Below are positions 1 through 5,427 of a stretch of 13,031 nucleotides of DNA, piece after piece. Location of the stretch: contig DASVDW010000004.1 of NCBI GenBank assembly GCA_036380925.1, forward strand, positions 1 to 13,031. Direction: 5' to 3'. Under the pieces are notes generated by a model, which was not told the DNA's origin, ran no database searches, and worked only from the letters and a program-made list of their open reading frames with translations. Source of the stretch: JAICLV01 sp036380925. GTDB taxonomy: Bacteria > Actinomycetota > Actinomycetes > Acidothermales > Acidothermaceae. Numbering within the stretch: position 1 is the first letter of the stretch; each line of letters begins with the position of its first letter. Position numbers and translations under genes: made by a program.

Positions 1-383
1 GTGTCGCGCAGCAGCACGTAGGCCTTGGTCGCCTTGGCGTCGGGCTCGAGGTAGTAGCTCTTGCTGAAGTAAATGGGGTCGACTTGCTCTAGGGGCACGA
101 ACTGCAGGACGTCGATCTCCCGGCTGGTGGTCAACGGCAACTCGGCCAGGTCGTCATCGGTGAGGACGACGATCTCGCCGTCCGGAAGCTCGTAGCCTTT
201 GGCGATGTCGTTGTACGCGACCTCCTCGCCGTCGACGGTGCAGACCCGCTTGTACCGAATGCGCCCGCCGTCGTCGCGGTGCACCTGGTGGAACGCGACG
301 TCCTTTTCCTCGGTCGCGGAGTACAACTTGACGGCGATGTTGACCAGCCCGAAGGAGATCGACCCCTTCCAGATGCTGCGCAT
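1..383 (-). CDS. ku: Non-homologous end-joining protein Ku (N-terminal part, cut by window edge)
   Basis: Ku is a ring-shaped homodimer that threads onto broken double-stranded DNA ends and recruits LigD-type enzymes in bacterial NHEJ. The first 127 codons are visible, reading from ATG at 383-381 towards position 3. They begin MRSIWKGSISFGLVNIAVKL, the hallmark start of bacterial Ku, followed by YSATEEKDVAFHQVH, a YKRVC segment, and a DLAELP ... REIDVLQFV ... DPIYFSKSYYLEPD run typical of the Ku core beta-barrel. Bacterial Ku proteins are usually about 270-320 residues, so more than half of the gene lies beyond the left edge. A purine-rich GAAGGAAGG (minus strand, 387-395) serves as ribosome binding site. 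The gene is divergent from the polymerase at 412, the arrangement known for mku and ligD in mycobacteria. Family assignment is very secure; completeness of the gene cannot be judged. Confidence 0.95.
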   Translation of the reverse strand, partial: MRSIWKGSISFGLVNIAVKLYSATEEKDVAFHQVHRDDGGRIRYKRVCTVDGEEVAYNDIAKGYELPDGEIVVLTDDDLAELPLTTSREIDVLQFVPLEQVDPIYFSKSYYLEPDAKATKAYVLLRD

Positions 384-411
384 GAGCCTTCCTTCGCCAG
401 GGGAGCACTAA
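384..411. promoter_or_regulatory. 28-bp divergent intergenic region between ku and the NHEJ polymerase
   Basis: Only 28 bases separate the two divergent start codons, and both Shine-Dalgarno sequences occupy them: GAAGGAAGG for ku on the minus strand (387-395) and GGGGAG for the polymerase on the plus strand (400-405, six bases before GTG 412). There is no room for a promoter here, so each promoter must lie inside the opposite coding region, unless transcripts are nearly leaderless. The two 5' ends would then overlap in antisense. Confidence 0.6.
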
Positions 412-1401
412 GTGGTGCCCCGGTCTCCTTCTGACGTCACGACGCGCGCGAAACCATCGGCGCCCGCGCGGCAGACCGTCCAGGTCGGCGACCGGCGGCT
501 GCAGATCTCCAACCTGGAGAAAATCCTGTACCCGCAGACGGGGTTCACCAAAGGGCAAATGCTCGACTACTACGCCCGTGTCGCACCTGCGCTGCTGCCG
601 CACCTCGCCGGGCGCCCGCTCACCCGCAAGCGCTACCCGGGCGGCGTCGACGAGCAGCCGTTCTTTGAGAAGAACGCCCCGCGCGGCACGCCTGAGTGGG
701 TGCGCACCGTCACCCTGCCGGTGCCGGGCAGCACGAAGAACCGCGACACCATCGACTTCGTCATCGTCGACGAGCTCGCCACCTTGGTGTGGGTGGCCAA
801 CCTGGCCTCGATCGAGCTGCACGTGCCGCAGTGGAAGGTCGACCGCGCCGGCAAGGCCCTCGACGCCGACCTGCTGGTGCTCGACCTCGACCCGGGCCCG
901 CCGGCCACCGTCGTCGAGTGCTGCGAGGTCGCGTTGTTGTTGCGCGACGCGTTGTCGGACGACGGGATCACCGGCTATCCCAAGACCAGCGGCTCCAAGG
1001 GACTTCAGTTGTACGCGCCGCTGCGCCCGACGCCGTCCGACCAGACCCGGGAGTACGCCCGCGCGCTGGCGCTGCGACTGGAAAAAGAGCGCCCCGACCT
1101 GGTCGTCTCCGAGATGACCAAGTCGCTGCGGCCCGGCAAGGTGTTCATCGACTGGAGCCAAAACGCGGCGGCCAAGACGACGGTGGCGCCGTACTCGCTG
1201 CGGGCCCGCCCGGAGCCGACCGTGTCAACCCCTGTCAGCTGGGACGAGGTGTCGAACTGCGCCACCGCGGAAGACCTGAAGTTCGTCGCGGACGACGTCC
1301 TGCGCCGCTTGGAGGAGGCGGGCGATTTGCTCGCGGATCTGGTGGAATTGCCATTGGGACGACGCGCGCGATTGCCCCAAGTCCGCAAGCCACGGAGGTG
1401 A
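412..1401 (+). CDS. NHEJ primase-polymerase (LigD polymerase-domain protein, stand-alone)
   Basis: This is an archaeo-eukaryotic-primase-like polymerase equivalent to the PolDom of LigD, which fills gaps and adds (ribo)nucleotides at Ku-bound ends. In the 329-residue product the catalytic metal ligands are present: LDLDPG (D158, D160) and KVFIDWSQN (D247). Also present are the 5'-phosphate and template-binding region ISNLEKILYP (32-41), RKRYPGG (72-78), FFEKNAP (84-90), the TSGSKGLQLY motif (192-201) and APYSLRARP. About 20 variable residues precede the domain. The chosen GTG start has a GGGGAG ribosome binding site six bases upstream. Unlike mycobacterial LigD there is no nuclease or ATP-dependent ligase domain in the protein or just downstream, so the NHEJ ligase is presumably a separate gene. 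Databases often name such proteins 'non-homologous end-joining DNA ligase' although no ligase domain is present. The gene is divergent from ku. Confidence 0.93.
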   Translation: MVPRSPSDVTTRAKPSAPARQTVQVGDRRLQISNLEKILYPQTGFTKGQMLDYYARVAPALLPHLAGRPLTRKRYPGGVDEQPFFEKNAPRGTPEWVRTVTLPVPGSTKNRDTIDFVIVDELATLVWVANLASIELHVPQWKVDRAGKALDADLLVLDLDPGPPATVVECCEVALLLRDALSDDGITGYPKTSGSKGLQLYAPLRPTPSDQTREYARALALRLEKERPDLVVSEMTKSLRPGKVFIDWSQNAAAKTTVAPYSLRARPEPTVSTPVSWDEVSNCATAEDLKFVADDVLRRLEEAGDLLADLVELPLGRRARLPQVRKPRR

Positions 1402-1405
1402 CCTC

Positions 1406-1591
1406 ATGAGCAGCCACACCACTCCGCCGGTCCCCATCGACGTTCCCGCCGTCGAAGAGGAGTCGGAGTTCGACGCGGTCGAGCAGCAGACCGAGGTCGT
1501 CGACGTCACCGTCGCGCCCGACGACGCACCCCTCGAACCCGCCTTGGACGACGACCGGGTGGTGCCGCTCGACGAGGACGAGTACCGCTAG
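1406..1591 (+). CDS. Small acidic protein of unknown function
   Basis: This 61-residue product begins MSSHTTPPVPIDVPAVEEES and ends VVPLDEDEYR. It is very rich in Asp, Glu, Val and Pro, has almost no basic residues and is likely disordered. There is no signal peptide or membrane segment. A strong ribosome binding site, GGAGGTGA (1394-1401), overlaps the stop codon of the polymerase gene, and the ATG starts four bases after that stop. The gene is therefore probably co-transcribed and translationally coupled to the polymerase. I do not recognise a family. The strong ribosome binding site and tight spacing make it more than a chance ORF, but a role in end joining is not implied by anything in its sequence. 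Confidence 0.65.
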   Translation: MSSHTTPPVPIDVPAVEEESEFDAVEQQTEVVDVTVAPDDAPLEPALDDDRVVPLDEDEYR

Positions 1592-1637
1592 CCTCGGGAG
1601 AGCTTGATCAGTTCATCGGACGACGCGGAGGTCAGGC

Positions 1638-1862
1638 GTGGAGGTCAAGATCGGAGTGCAGTACTCGGCGCGGGAGATCGTGCTGGAGAGCGCTCAGGAA
1701 GCCGACGACATCGAACGGCTGGTGACCGCCGCGCTCGACGCCGGGGGGCTGCTCTCGCTGACCGACGAGAAGGGTCGCCGGGTGTTGGTGCCGGTCGAGA
1801 AGCTGGCGTACGTCGAGATCGGGGAGTCGCTGGAGCGCCGGGTGGGCTTCGGCGCGATGTAG
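1638..1862 (+). CDS. DUF3107 family protein
   Basis: The 74-residue product begins MEVKIGVQYSAREIVLESAQ and continues through an acidic helix, DDIERLVTAAL, then a LLSLTDEKGRRVLVPVEKLAYVEIG segment. It matches the small DUF3107 family found across actinobacteria (Rv3208A/TB9.4 in M. tuberculosis). The function is not known. The alternation of short strands and one helix suggests a small alpha/beta fold. The GTG start at 1638 is preceded by GGAGG (1627-1631) with suitable spacing, and the length is normal for the family. In M. tuberculosis this gene lies close to the MiaE_2-like and RhlE-like genes; here those two follow only after an intervening AbiEi/DUF559 gene. Confidence 0.88.
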   Translation: MEVKIGVQYSAREIVLESAQEADDIERLVTAALDAGGLLSLTDEKGRRVLVPVEKLAYVEIGESLERRVGFGAM

Positions 1863-1873
1863 TTGGTCTCCCG

Positions 1874-1925
1874 CGAGTTGTGTCGGCCAGCACGCGGTAG
1901 ACCGCGTGTTCGCCGACACAAGTCG
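1874..1925. repeat. 52-bp imperfect palindrome, copy A (left of AbiEi/DUF559 gene)
   Basis: Nested inverted repeats: the outer arms TTGTGTCGG (1878-1886) and CCGACACAA (1913-1921) are perfect complements. The inner arms CACGCGGT (1891-1898) and ACCGCGTG (1901-1908) pair around a 2-base loop. Between outer and inner arms lie the unpaired tetrads CCAG and TTCG, which give the element a direction. The copy at 2941-2992 matches its reverse complement at 49 of 52 positions. It sits between the convergent stops of the DUF3107 gene (1862) and the AbiEi/DUF559 gene (1934), so it could also act as a bidirectional terminator, although no T-run follows either arm. Confidence 0.9.
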
Positions 1926-1933
1926 GCGGCTGT

Positions 1934-2848
1934 CTAGCCAAACAGCGCCTTGGCGGCGCGTAACTGGGCGACCACGGTCTCCGGCTCTAGTCGCAGCGCC
2001 ACGCTCGGAAACCGCAAGATGCGTTGGCCAATGAGCATCAGGTCGTTGTGTCGACGCGCGTCGTCCCAGTAGTTGAGCGGCCTGATGTGAAAGCCGCCAT
2101 CAATCTCGACGCTGAAGGTGCCGAAGTCGGCGTCGAGGAATCGGCGCCGGCCGCTGCGGTCGCAGCGGATCGACTGCCGGATGGGCGGTGGCAGGCCGGC
2201 GCGCCGGGCGAGTTTGGCGAGGTCGATCTCGGCGAGCGAGTCTGCTCCGCCTTCGATGTCGGCCAGCACCAGCCGGAGCACTCCTGCATGGCGAACCTGA
2301 CCCGCTTCGACCAACGCTTTGCGCAGCGCCCCCGGACTCGTCAGCTTCTGCTGGACCGACGCGACGGCAAGGGCGCAGGCGACTTTCGGCGAATCCGTCC
2401 AAGCCGCCGCGTCGATGACCGCCCGATCAACCGACACCATCGGCAGCCGTCGCGACCGCGAGACCTCGGACGACGCAAAGCGGCGGCTGCGCCGCCACTC
2501 CACGCCCAGCATGGGCATCGGCTTTGAACTGGCGGGCACCACGACGTCGGCCTTGAGAGCGGAGAACCCCTTGAGGCCATAGCTGACACATGCGGTTCGG
2601 CCGCCGATTGCAGCCGCACCGGGTGCCGTGAGAATCGCCGACCAATGGAGCTGCGGCGTGGTCAGTGGACCGTTGTGCATCACTATCGCGAGACCGTTCG
2701 GCTGCCATTCACCCGACGCGACGCGGCGAGCCACGGCGTCGTTGTCGTAGCCGCAATCGGCCAGCTGCCTGCGACTGACCACCCCGGACTGTCGACGGGC
2801 GATCTTGTCGAGGAGGTCGGGTAGCTGACGTTGAGACACGGGCGGCAT
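1934..2848 (-). CDS. AbiEi-type winged-helix protein fused to DUF559/Vsr-like nuclease domain
   Basis: The 304-residue protein starts MPPVSQRQLPDLLDKIARRQ and continues GVVSRRQLADCGYDNDAVARRV, the winged-helix (AbiEi-type antitoxin) domain at about residues 7-60. A middle region (about 60-200: LHWSAILTAPGAAAIGGRTA, GLKGF, VSVDRAVIDAA) is typical of the AbiEi-like family. The C-terminal part (about 215-300) is a DUF559/Vsr-like PD-(D/E)XK domain with RRFLDADF (D239/D241), VEIDGGFH (E248, D250, H254), RRHND (265-269) and a GQRILRFP strand. The candidate active-site acids are kept, so it may cut or nick DNA. The winged helix suggests binding of inverted repeats. The ATG at 2848 has no clear ribosome binding site, and an in-frame stop lies just upstream. 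No AbiEii nucleotidyltransferase toxin gene is adjacent. The gene is flanked by two inverted palindromes and lies inside an otherwise conserved neighbourhood. Role unknown. Confidence 0.85.
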   Translation of the reverse strand: MPPVSQRQLPDLLDKIARRQSGVVSRRQLADCGYDNDAVARRVASGEWQPNGLAIVMHNGPLTTPQLHWSAILTAPGAAAIGGRTACVSYGLKGFSALKADVVVPASSKPMPMLGVEWRRSRRFASSEVSRSRRLPMVSVDRAVIDAAAWTDSPKVACALAVASVQQKLTSPGALRKALVEAGQVRHAGVLRLVLADIEGGADSLAEIDLAKLARRAGLPPPIRQSIRCDRSGRRRFLDADFGTFSVEIDGGFHIRPLNYWDDARRHNDLMLIGQRILRFPSVALRLEPETVVAQLRAAKALFG

Positions 2849-2940
2849 GCGACCAAGCGTGGCGGGCGCACATCACGCCTGGTGACCCCGAAACCGCAGC
2901 TGTGGACGCACCCTTGGCGGCCTGCGAATGGTCCGCTTCC

Positions 2941-2992
2941 CGAGTTGTGTCGGTGAACACGCGGTCTACCGCGTGCTGGCCGACACAAGTCG
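2941..2992. repeat. 52-bp imperfect palindrome, copy B (right of AbiEi/DUF559 gene)
   Basis: This copy has the same nested design as the one at 1874-1925 but opposite orientation: outer arms TTGTGTCGG (2945-2953) and CCGACACAA (2980-2988), inner arms CACGCGGT (2958-2965) and ACCGCGTG (2968-2975). The unpaired tetrads are TGAA on the left and CTGG on the right. In both copies the CCAG/CTGG-bearing half faces away from the nuclease gene, so the pair is a true inverted repeat around it. Copy B lies 92 bases upstream of the nuclease start codon and 34 bases after the ferritin-like gene. It could serve as an operator, a terminator or a recombination or cleavage site. Confidence 0.9.
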
Positions 2993-3026
2993 CTGAGAGG
3001 GGCGGCGGGCGGCGGAGGTTCGCGGC

Positions 3027-3713
3027 TTAGGCGGAGAGGCCGAGCGCGGCCATCCGGGCCATGTGGGCGTCGGTGATCCGCCCGAACGTGCTGGTCAGCT
3101 CGTCGGGGTCGGTGTCGGCGCCGGGTATCCCGCCGACCAGCAAGGTGACCAGCGCGTCGCGCTCGGCGCAGACGGCTTGCGCCTGGGCAAGCGCCTCGCC
3201 GACGATGCGGCGACCCCACAGCGCGAGCCGGCCGGCGATGTTCGGCGTGGCTTGGATCAGCTGGCGCACCCGCTCGACGGCGAACTCGGCGTGGCCGGCG
3301 TCGACCAGCACCTCGAGGACGACGGCCCGCGTCCCAGGGTCGAGCAGCTTGGCGATCTCACGGTAGAAGTCGGCCGCGATGCCGTCGCCCACGTAGGCCT
3401 TCACCAGGCTCTCCGCCCAGTCAGAAGGCGCCGTTTTGGCGTGAAACGCCTCAAGCGGGACGACGAACGGCGCCATCGCTTTCTCCGCCGCTATCCCCAT
3501 GCTGTCGAGGTGCCGCTCGATCAACCGGTAATGGCCGAACTCCGCGGTGGCGAGCTGAGCGAGCGCGGCCTTGTCCTCGAGCGTCGGCGCCATCCGCGCG
3601 TCGTAGGCGAGCCGCTCGAACGCGATCAGCTCGGCGTAGCCGAGGACGCCGAGCAGGTCGGTGACGGCGTCGCGGTAGACCGGGTCACCGAGCAGGTCGG
3701 GTTGCTCACTCAC
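3027..3713 (-). CDS. Ferritin-like fold protein, MiaE_2 family
   Basis: The 228-residue, mostly helical protein resembles the tRNA-(ms2io6A)-hydroxylase-like family (MiaE_2, Rv3210c-type). Candidate di-iron ligands sit on successive helices as expected for a ferritin-like four-helix bundle: LIAFERLAYDA (E33), ATAEFGHY (E58, H61), KAYVGDGIAADFYREIA (E119 region) and VDAGHAEFAVERV (H141, E143). Classical MiaE is an oxygen-dependent tRNA hydroxylase; whether the actinobacterial proteins act on tRNA is not established, so only the fold is called. The GTG start at 3713 has no Shine-Dalgarno sequence but lies just after a TACGCT hexamer, suggesting a leaderless transcript. It is divergent from the DEAD-box helicase, the same pairing as in mycobacteria. 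Confidence 0.87.
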   Translation of the reverse strand: MSEQPDLLGDPVYRDAVTDLLGVLGYAELIAFERLAYDARMAPTLEDKAALAQLATAEFGHYRLIERHLDSMGIAAEKAMAPFVVPLEAFHAKTAPSDWAESLVKAYVGDGIAADFYREIAKLLDPGTRAVVLEVLVDAGHAEFAVERVRQLIQATPNIAGRLALWGRRIVGEALAQAQAVCAERDALVTLLVGGIPGADTDPDELTSTFGRITDAHMARMAALGLSA

Positions 3714-3721
3714 GAACTCGC

Positions 3722-3727
3722 AGCGTA
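3722..3727 (-). promoter_or_regulatory. Candidate -10 element for a leaderless ferritin-like transcript
   Basis: Read on the minus strand, TACGCT matches the actinobacterial TANNNT -10 consensus. Eight bases separate it from the GTG start at 3713, which puts the expected transcription start at or one or two bases from the start codon. No Shine-Dalgarno sequence exists between them. No convincing -35 hexamer is seen. This is a motif-level inference only. Confidence 0.35.
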
Positions 3728-3766
3728 GTGGCCCGCGCGCCCGACGGGTGACCTGACCTCGGCGGC

Positions 3767-3772
3767 TAGACT
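3767..3772 (+). promoter_or_regulatory. Candidate -10 element for the DEAD-box helicase gene
   Basis: TAGACT fits TANNNT and would start transcription near 3779, giving a leader of roughly 25 bases that contains the purine-rich ribosome binding site at 3790-3795. The -35 region is not convincing. It lies in the 91-bp region shared with the divergent ferritin-like gene. Confidence 0.3.
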
Positions 3773-3804
3773 GACATCAACCACATTTCGAGAGGTATTT
3801 CATT

Positions 3805-5370
3805 CTGACCACGTTCGCTGAGCTCGGCATCGCGCCCGAGACCGCCGAGGCCTTGGCTGCCGTCGGCATCACAACACCATTCCCCGTGCAGTCGCTGGCG
3901 ATCCCGCTGGCGCTCACCGGCACCGACCTCATCGGTCAGGCTCGCACCGGCACCGGCAAGACGCTCGCCTTCGGCGCCCCGCTGCTGCAACGCATCCAGC
4001 TCGTCGACGACCCGCGCCCGCGCGCTCTCGTCGTCGTCCCGACCCGCGAACTCGCCCTGCAGGTGGCGGCCGACCTCGAGGTGGCCGGCAAAGGCCTTGG
4101 CGCCCGGGTGATGGCCGTCTACGGCGGCCGCTCCTACGAACCGCAGATTCAGTCGATCAACGCGGGCATCGACGTCGTCGCCGGCACGCCCGGCCGGTTG
4201 CTCGACCTGGCCCGGCAGGGCCATCTCGATCTGTCGGCAATCGAGGTGCTGGTGCTCGACGAGGCCGACGAGATGCTCGACCTGGGCTTCTTGCCCGACG
4301 TCGAGCGCATCCTCGCGCTCACGCCGTCGACCCGCCAGACGATGCTGTTCTCGGCCACCATGCCCGGCGAGATCATCTCGCTGTCGCGCCGCTACCTGAA
4401 TCAGCCCACCCGCATCCGGGCCGAGGAGCCGGACGAGGGCCGCACGGTGCCCGACACCGCGCAGCACGTCTTCCGGGCTCACTCGATGGACAAGCCGGAG
4501 ATGCTGGCCCGGATCCTGCAGGCCGAGGGCCGCGGGCTGACCATGGTGTTCTGCCAGACCAAGCGGCAGTGCGACCGGCTGGCCGCCGACCTGTCCGAAC
4601 GCGGGTTCGCGGTCGCCGCCGTGCACGGCGACCTCGGCCAAGGCCAACGCGAACAGGCGCTGCGGGCGTTTCGGTCCGGCAAGATCGGCGTGCTCGTCGC
4701 CACCGACGTCGCAGCCCGTGGCATCGACGTCGAGGGCGTCACGCACGTCGTGAACTACTCGTGCCCGGACGACGAGAAGACCTACCTGCACCGCATCGGC
4801 CGCACCGGGCGCGCCGGCGCCAGCGGCGTGGCGGTGACGCTGGTCGACTGGGACGACCTGATCCGCTGGAAGTCGATCAACCAGATCCTCGACCTGCCGT
4901 TCCCCGACCCGCCCGAGACCTACTCGACGTCCGACAGCTTGTACGAGGAGCTGTCGATCCCCCGCACCGTCACCGGCGTGTTGCCGGTCGAGGAGCGCAC
5001 CCGCGCCGGCATCCGCGCCGAGAGGCTCGAAGACCTCGGCGGCGGCGAGCGCAAGCAGCGTCCCCGCAAGAGCACCGCGCGCAAGGACGGCCCGCGCAAG
5101 GAGAGCGTCCGCAAAGACAGCGCCCGCAAGGAGAGCGCGGCCAAGCCTCGGCAGCGCAACCGCACCCGCGGCGCGGCGAGCCAGGCGAGCCAGGCGAGCC
5201 CGGCGAGCCCGGAGAGCCCGGCGAGCCAGGCCGAGTCGGCAGGGGCGCCGGCCTCGGCTGACGGCGAGCAGAACGCGGCGCCACGACGGCGACGCCGGTC
5301 GCGCGGTGGGCGTGGCCGCGGGGGCGCCGCGCAGCCGAGCGCGTCGTCCGACAGCGCGCCGCCCGAGTAG
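3805..5370 (+). CDS. DEAD-box ATP-dependent RNA helicase, RhlE-like
   Basis: The product unwinds or remodels RNA using ATP and in this family is linked to ribosome assembly, RNA decay and cold adaptation. All motifs are visible (numbered from CTG 3805): N-terminal FAELGI and Q-motif TPFPVQ, motif I ARTGTGKT (46-53), PTRELA, TPGR, DEAD (152-155), SAT (183-185), VFCQTK, ATDVAARGID and HRIGRTGRAG (329-338). The core is followed by a basic, low-complexity tail (about 421-521) with RKxxx repeats, a SQAS/SPAS repeat and an RRRRRSRGGRGRGG patch, typical RNA-binding tails. No ATG, GTG or TTG lies between the in-frame stop at 3772 and TTG 3853. Starting at 3853 would lose the conserved aromatic before the Q motif, so the start is CTG 3805 or ATT 3802 behind GAGAGG (3790-3795). 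Counterpart of Rv3211. Confidence 0.95.
   Translation: MTTFAELGIAPETAEALAAVGITTPFPVQSLAIPLALTGTDLIGQARTGTGKTLAFGAPLLQRIQLVDDPRPRALVVVPTRELALQVAADLEVAGKGLGARVMAVYGGRSYEPQIQSINAGIDVVAGTPGRLLDLARQGHLDLSAIEVLVLDEADEMLDLGFLPDVERILALTPSTRQTMLFSATMPGEIISLSRRYLNQPTRIRAEEPDEGRTVPDTAQHVFRAHSMDKPEMLARILQAEGRGLTMVFCQTKRQCDRLAADLSERGFAVAAVHGDLGQGQREQALRAFRSGKIGVLVATDVAARGIDVEGVTHVVNYSCPDDEKTYLHRIGRTGRAGASGVAVTLVDWDDLIRWKSINQILDLPFPDPPETYSTSDSLYEELSIPRTVTGVLPVEERTRAGIRAERLEDLGGGERKQRPRKSTARKDGPRKESVRKDSARKESAAKPRQRNRTRGAASQASQASPASPESPASQAESAGAPASADGEQNAAPRRRRRSRGGRGRGGAAQPSASSDSAPPE
5065..5139 (+). repeat. Five 15-bp in-frame repeats encoding RKxxx units
   Basis: Five consecutive 15-base units start with CGCAAG (CGCAAA in the fourth) and encode RKSTA, RKDGP, RKESV, RKDSA and RKESA in the helicase tail. 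A degenerate sixth unit, AKPRQ, follows. Such a basic array is expected to contact RNA without sequence specificity, and its copy number is likely to vary between strains. Confidence 0.85.
5176..5229 (+). repeat. Six 9-bp tandem repeats in the helicase tail
   Basis: Six units of GCGAGCCAG or GCGAGCCCG (one GAGAGCCCG) encode a serine/alanine/proline/glutamine-rich spacer (ASQ, ASP and ESP units) between the basic array and the arginine/glycine patch. The short, nearly identical units suggest slippage-driven expansion. Confidence 0.85.
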
Positions 5371-5380
5371 TTCAAGCGCC

Positions 5381-5423
5381 CCTCCTCGCGAACCGACGAC
5401 TTAGTCAGAAAACCGCGAGGAGG
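5381..5423 (+). promoter_or_regulatory. Perfect 10-bp inverted repeat that pairs with the next gene's Shine-Dalgarno
   Basis: CCTCCTCGCG (5381-5390) is the exact reverse complement of CGCGAGGAGG (5414-5423), with a 23-base AT-richer loop between. The right arm contains the GAGGAGG ribosome binding site of the GTG start at 5428. If both arms are in one RNA, the binding site is masked, which could limit translation on read-through from the helicase gene. No T-run follows, so it is not a typical intrinsic terminator, though it could still help to end helicase transcription. Confidence 0.6.
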
Positions 5424-5427
5424 ACCA

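Noticed and set aside
154..1161. Long minus-strand frame opposite the polymerase and part of ku
   Set aside because: Its composition is that of a GC-rich shadow, and both the ku and polymerase frames show unmistakable family motifs.
2042..2052. TTGTGTCG-like string inside the nuclease gene, considered as a third copy of the palindrome
   Set aside because: Only the first eight bases of the outer arm match, and no complementary arm or inner arms follow.
1934..2848. A complete type IV toxin-antitoxin pair
   Set aside because: No AbiEii-type nucleotidyltransferase gene lies on either side; the neighbours are DUF3107 and a ferritin-like protein.
1874..2992. A conventional insertion sequence with terminal inverted repeats
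   Set aside because: No transposase or DDE/HUH motif is present and no target-site duplication is evident. The repeats are themselves palindromic, unlike usual IS ends.
3766..4791. 341-residue minus-strand open frame antisense to the helicase
   Set aside because: It lies fully opposite a protein with every DEAD-box motif, and its composition is the His/Arg/Gly/Val-rich type expected from the complement of GC-rich codons.
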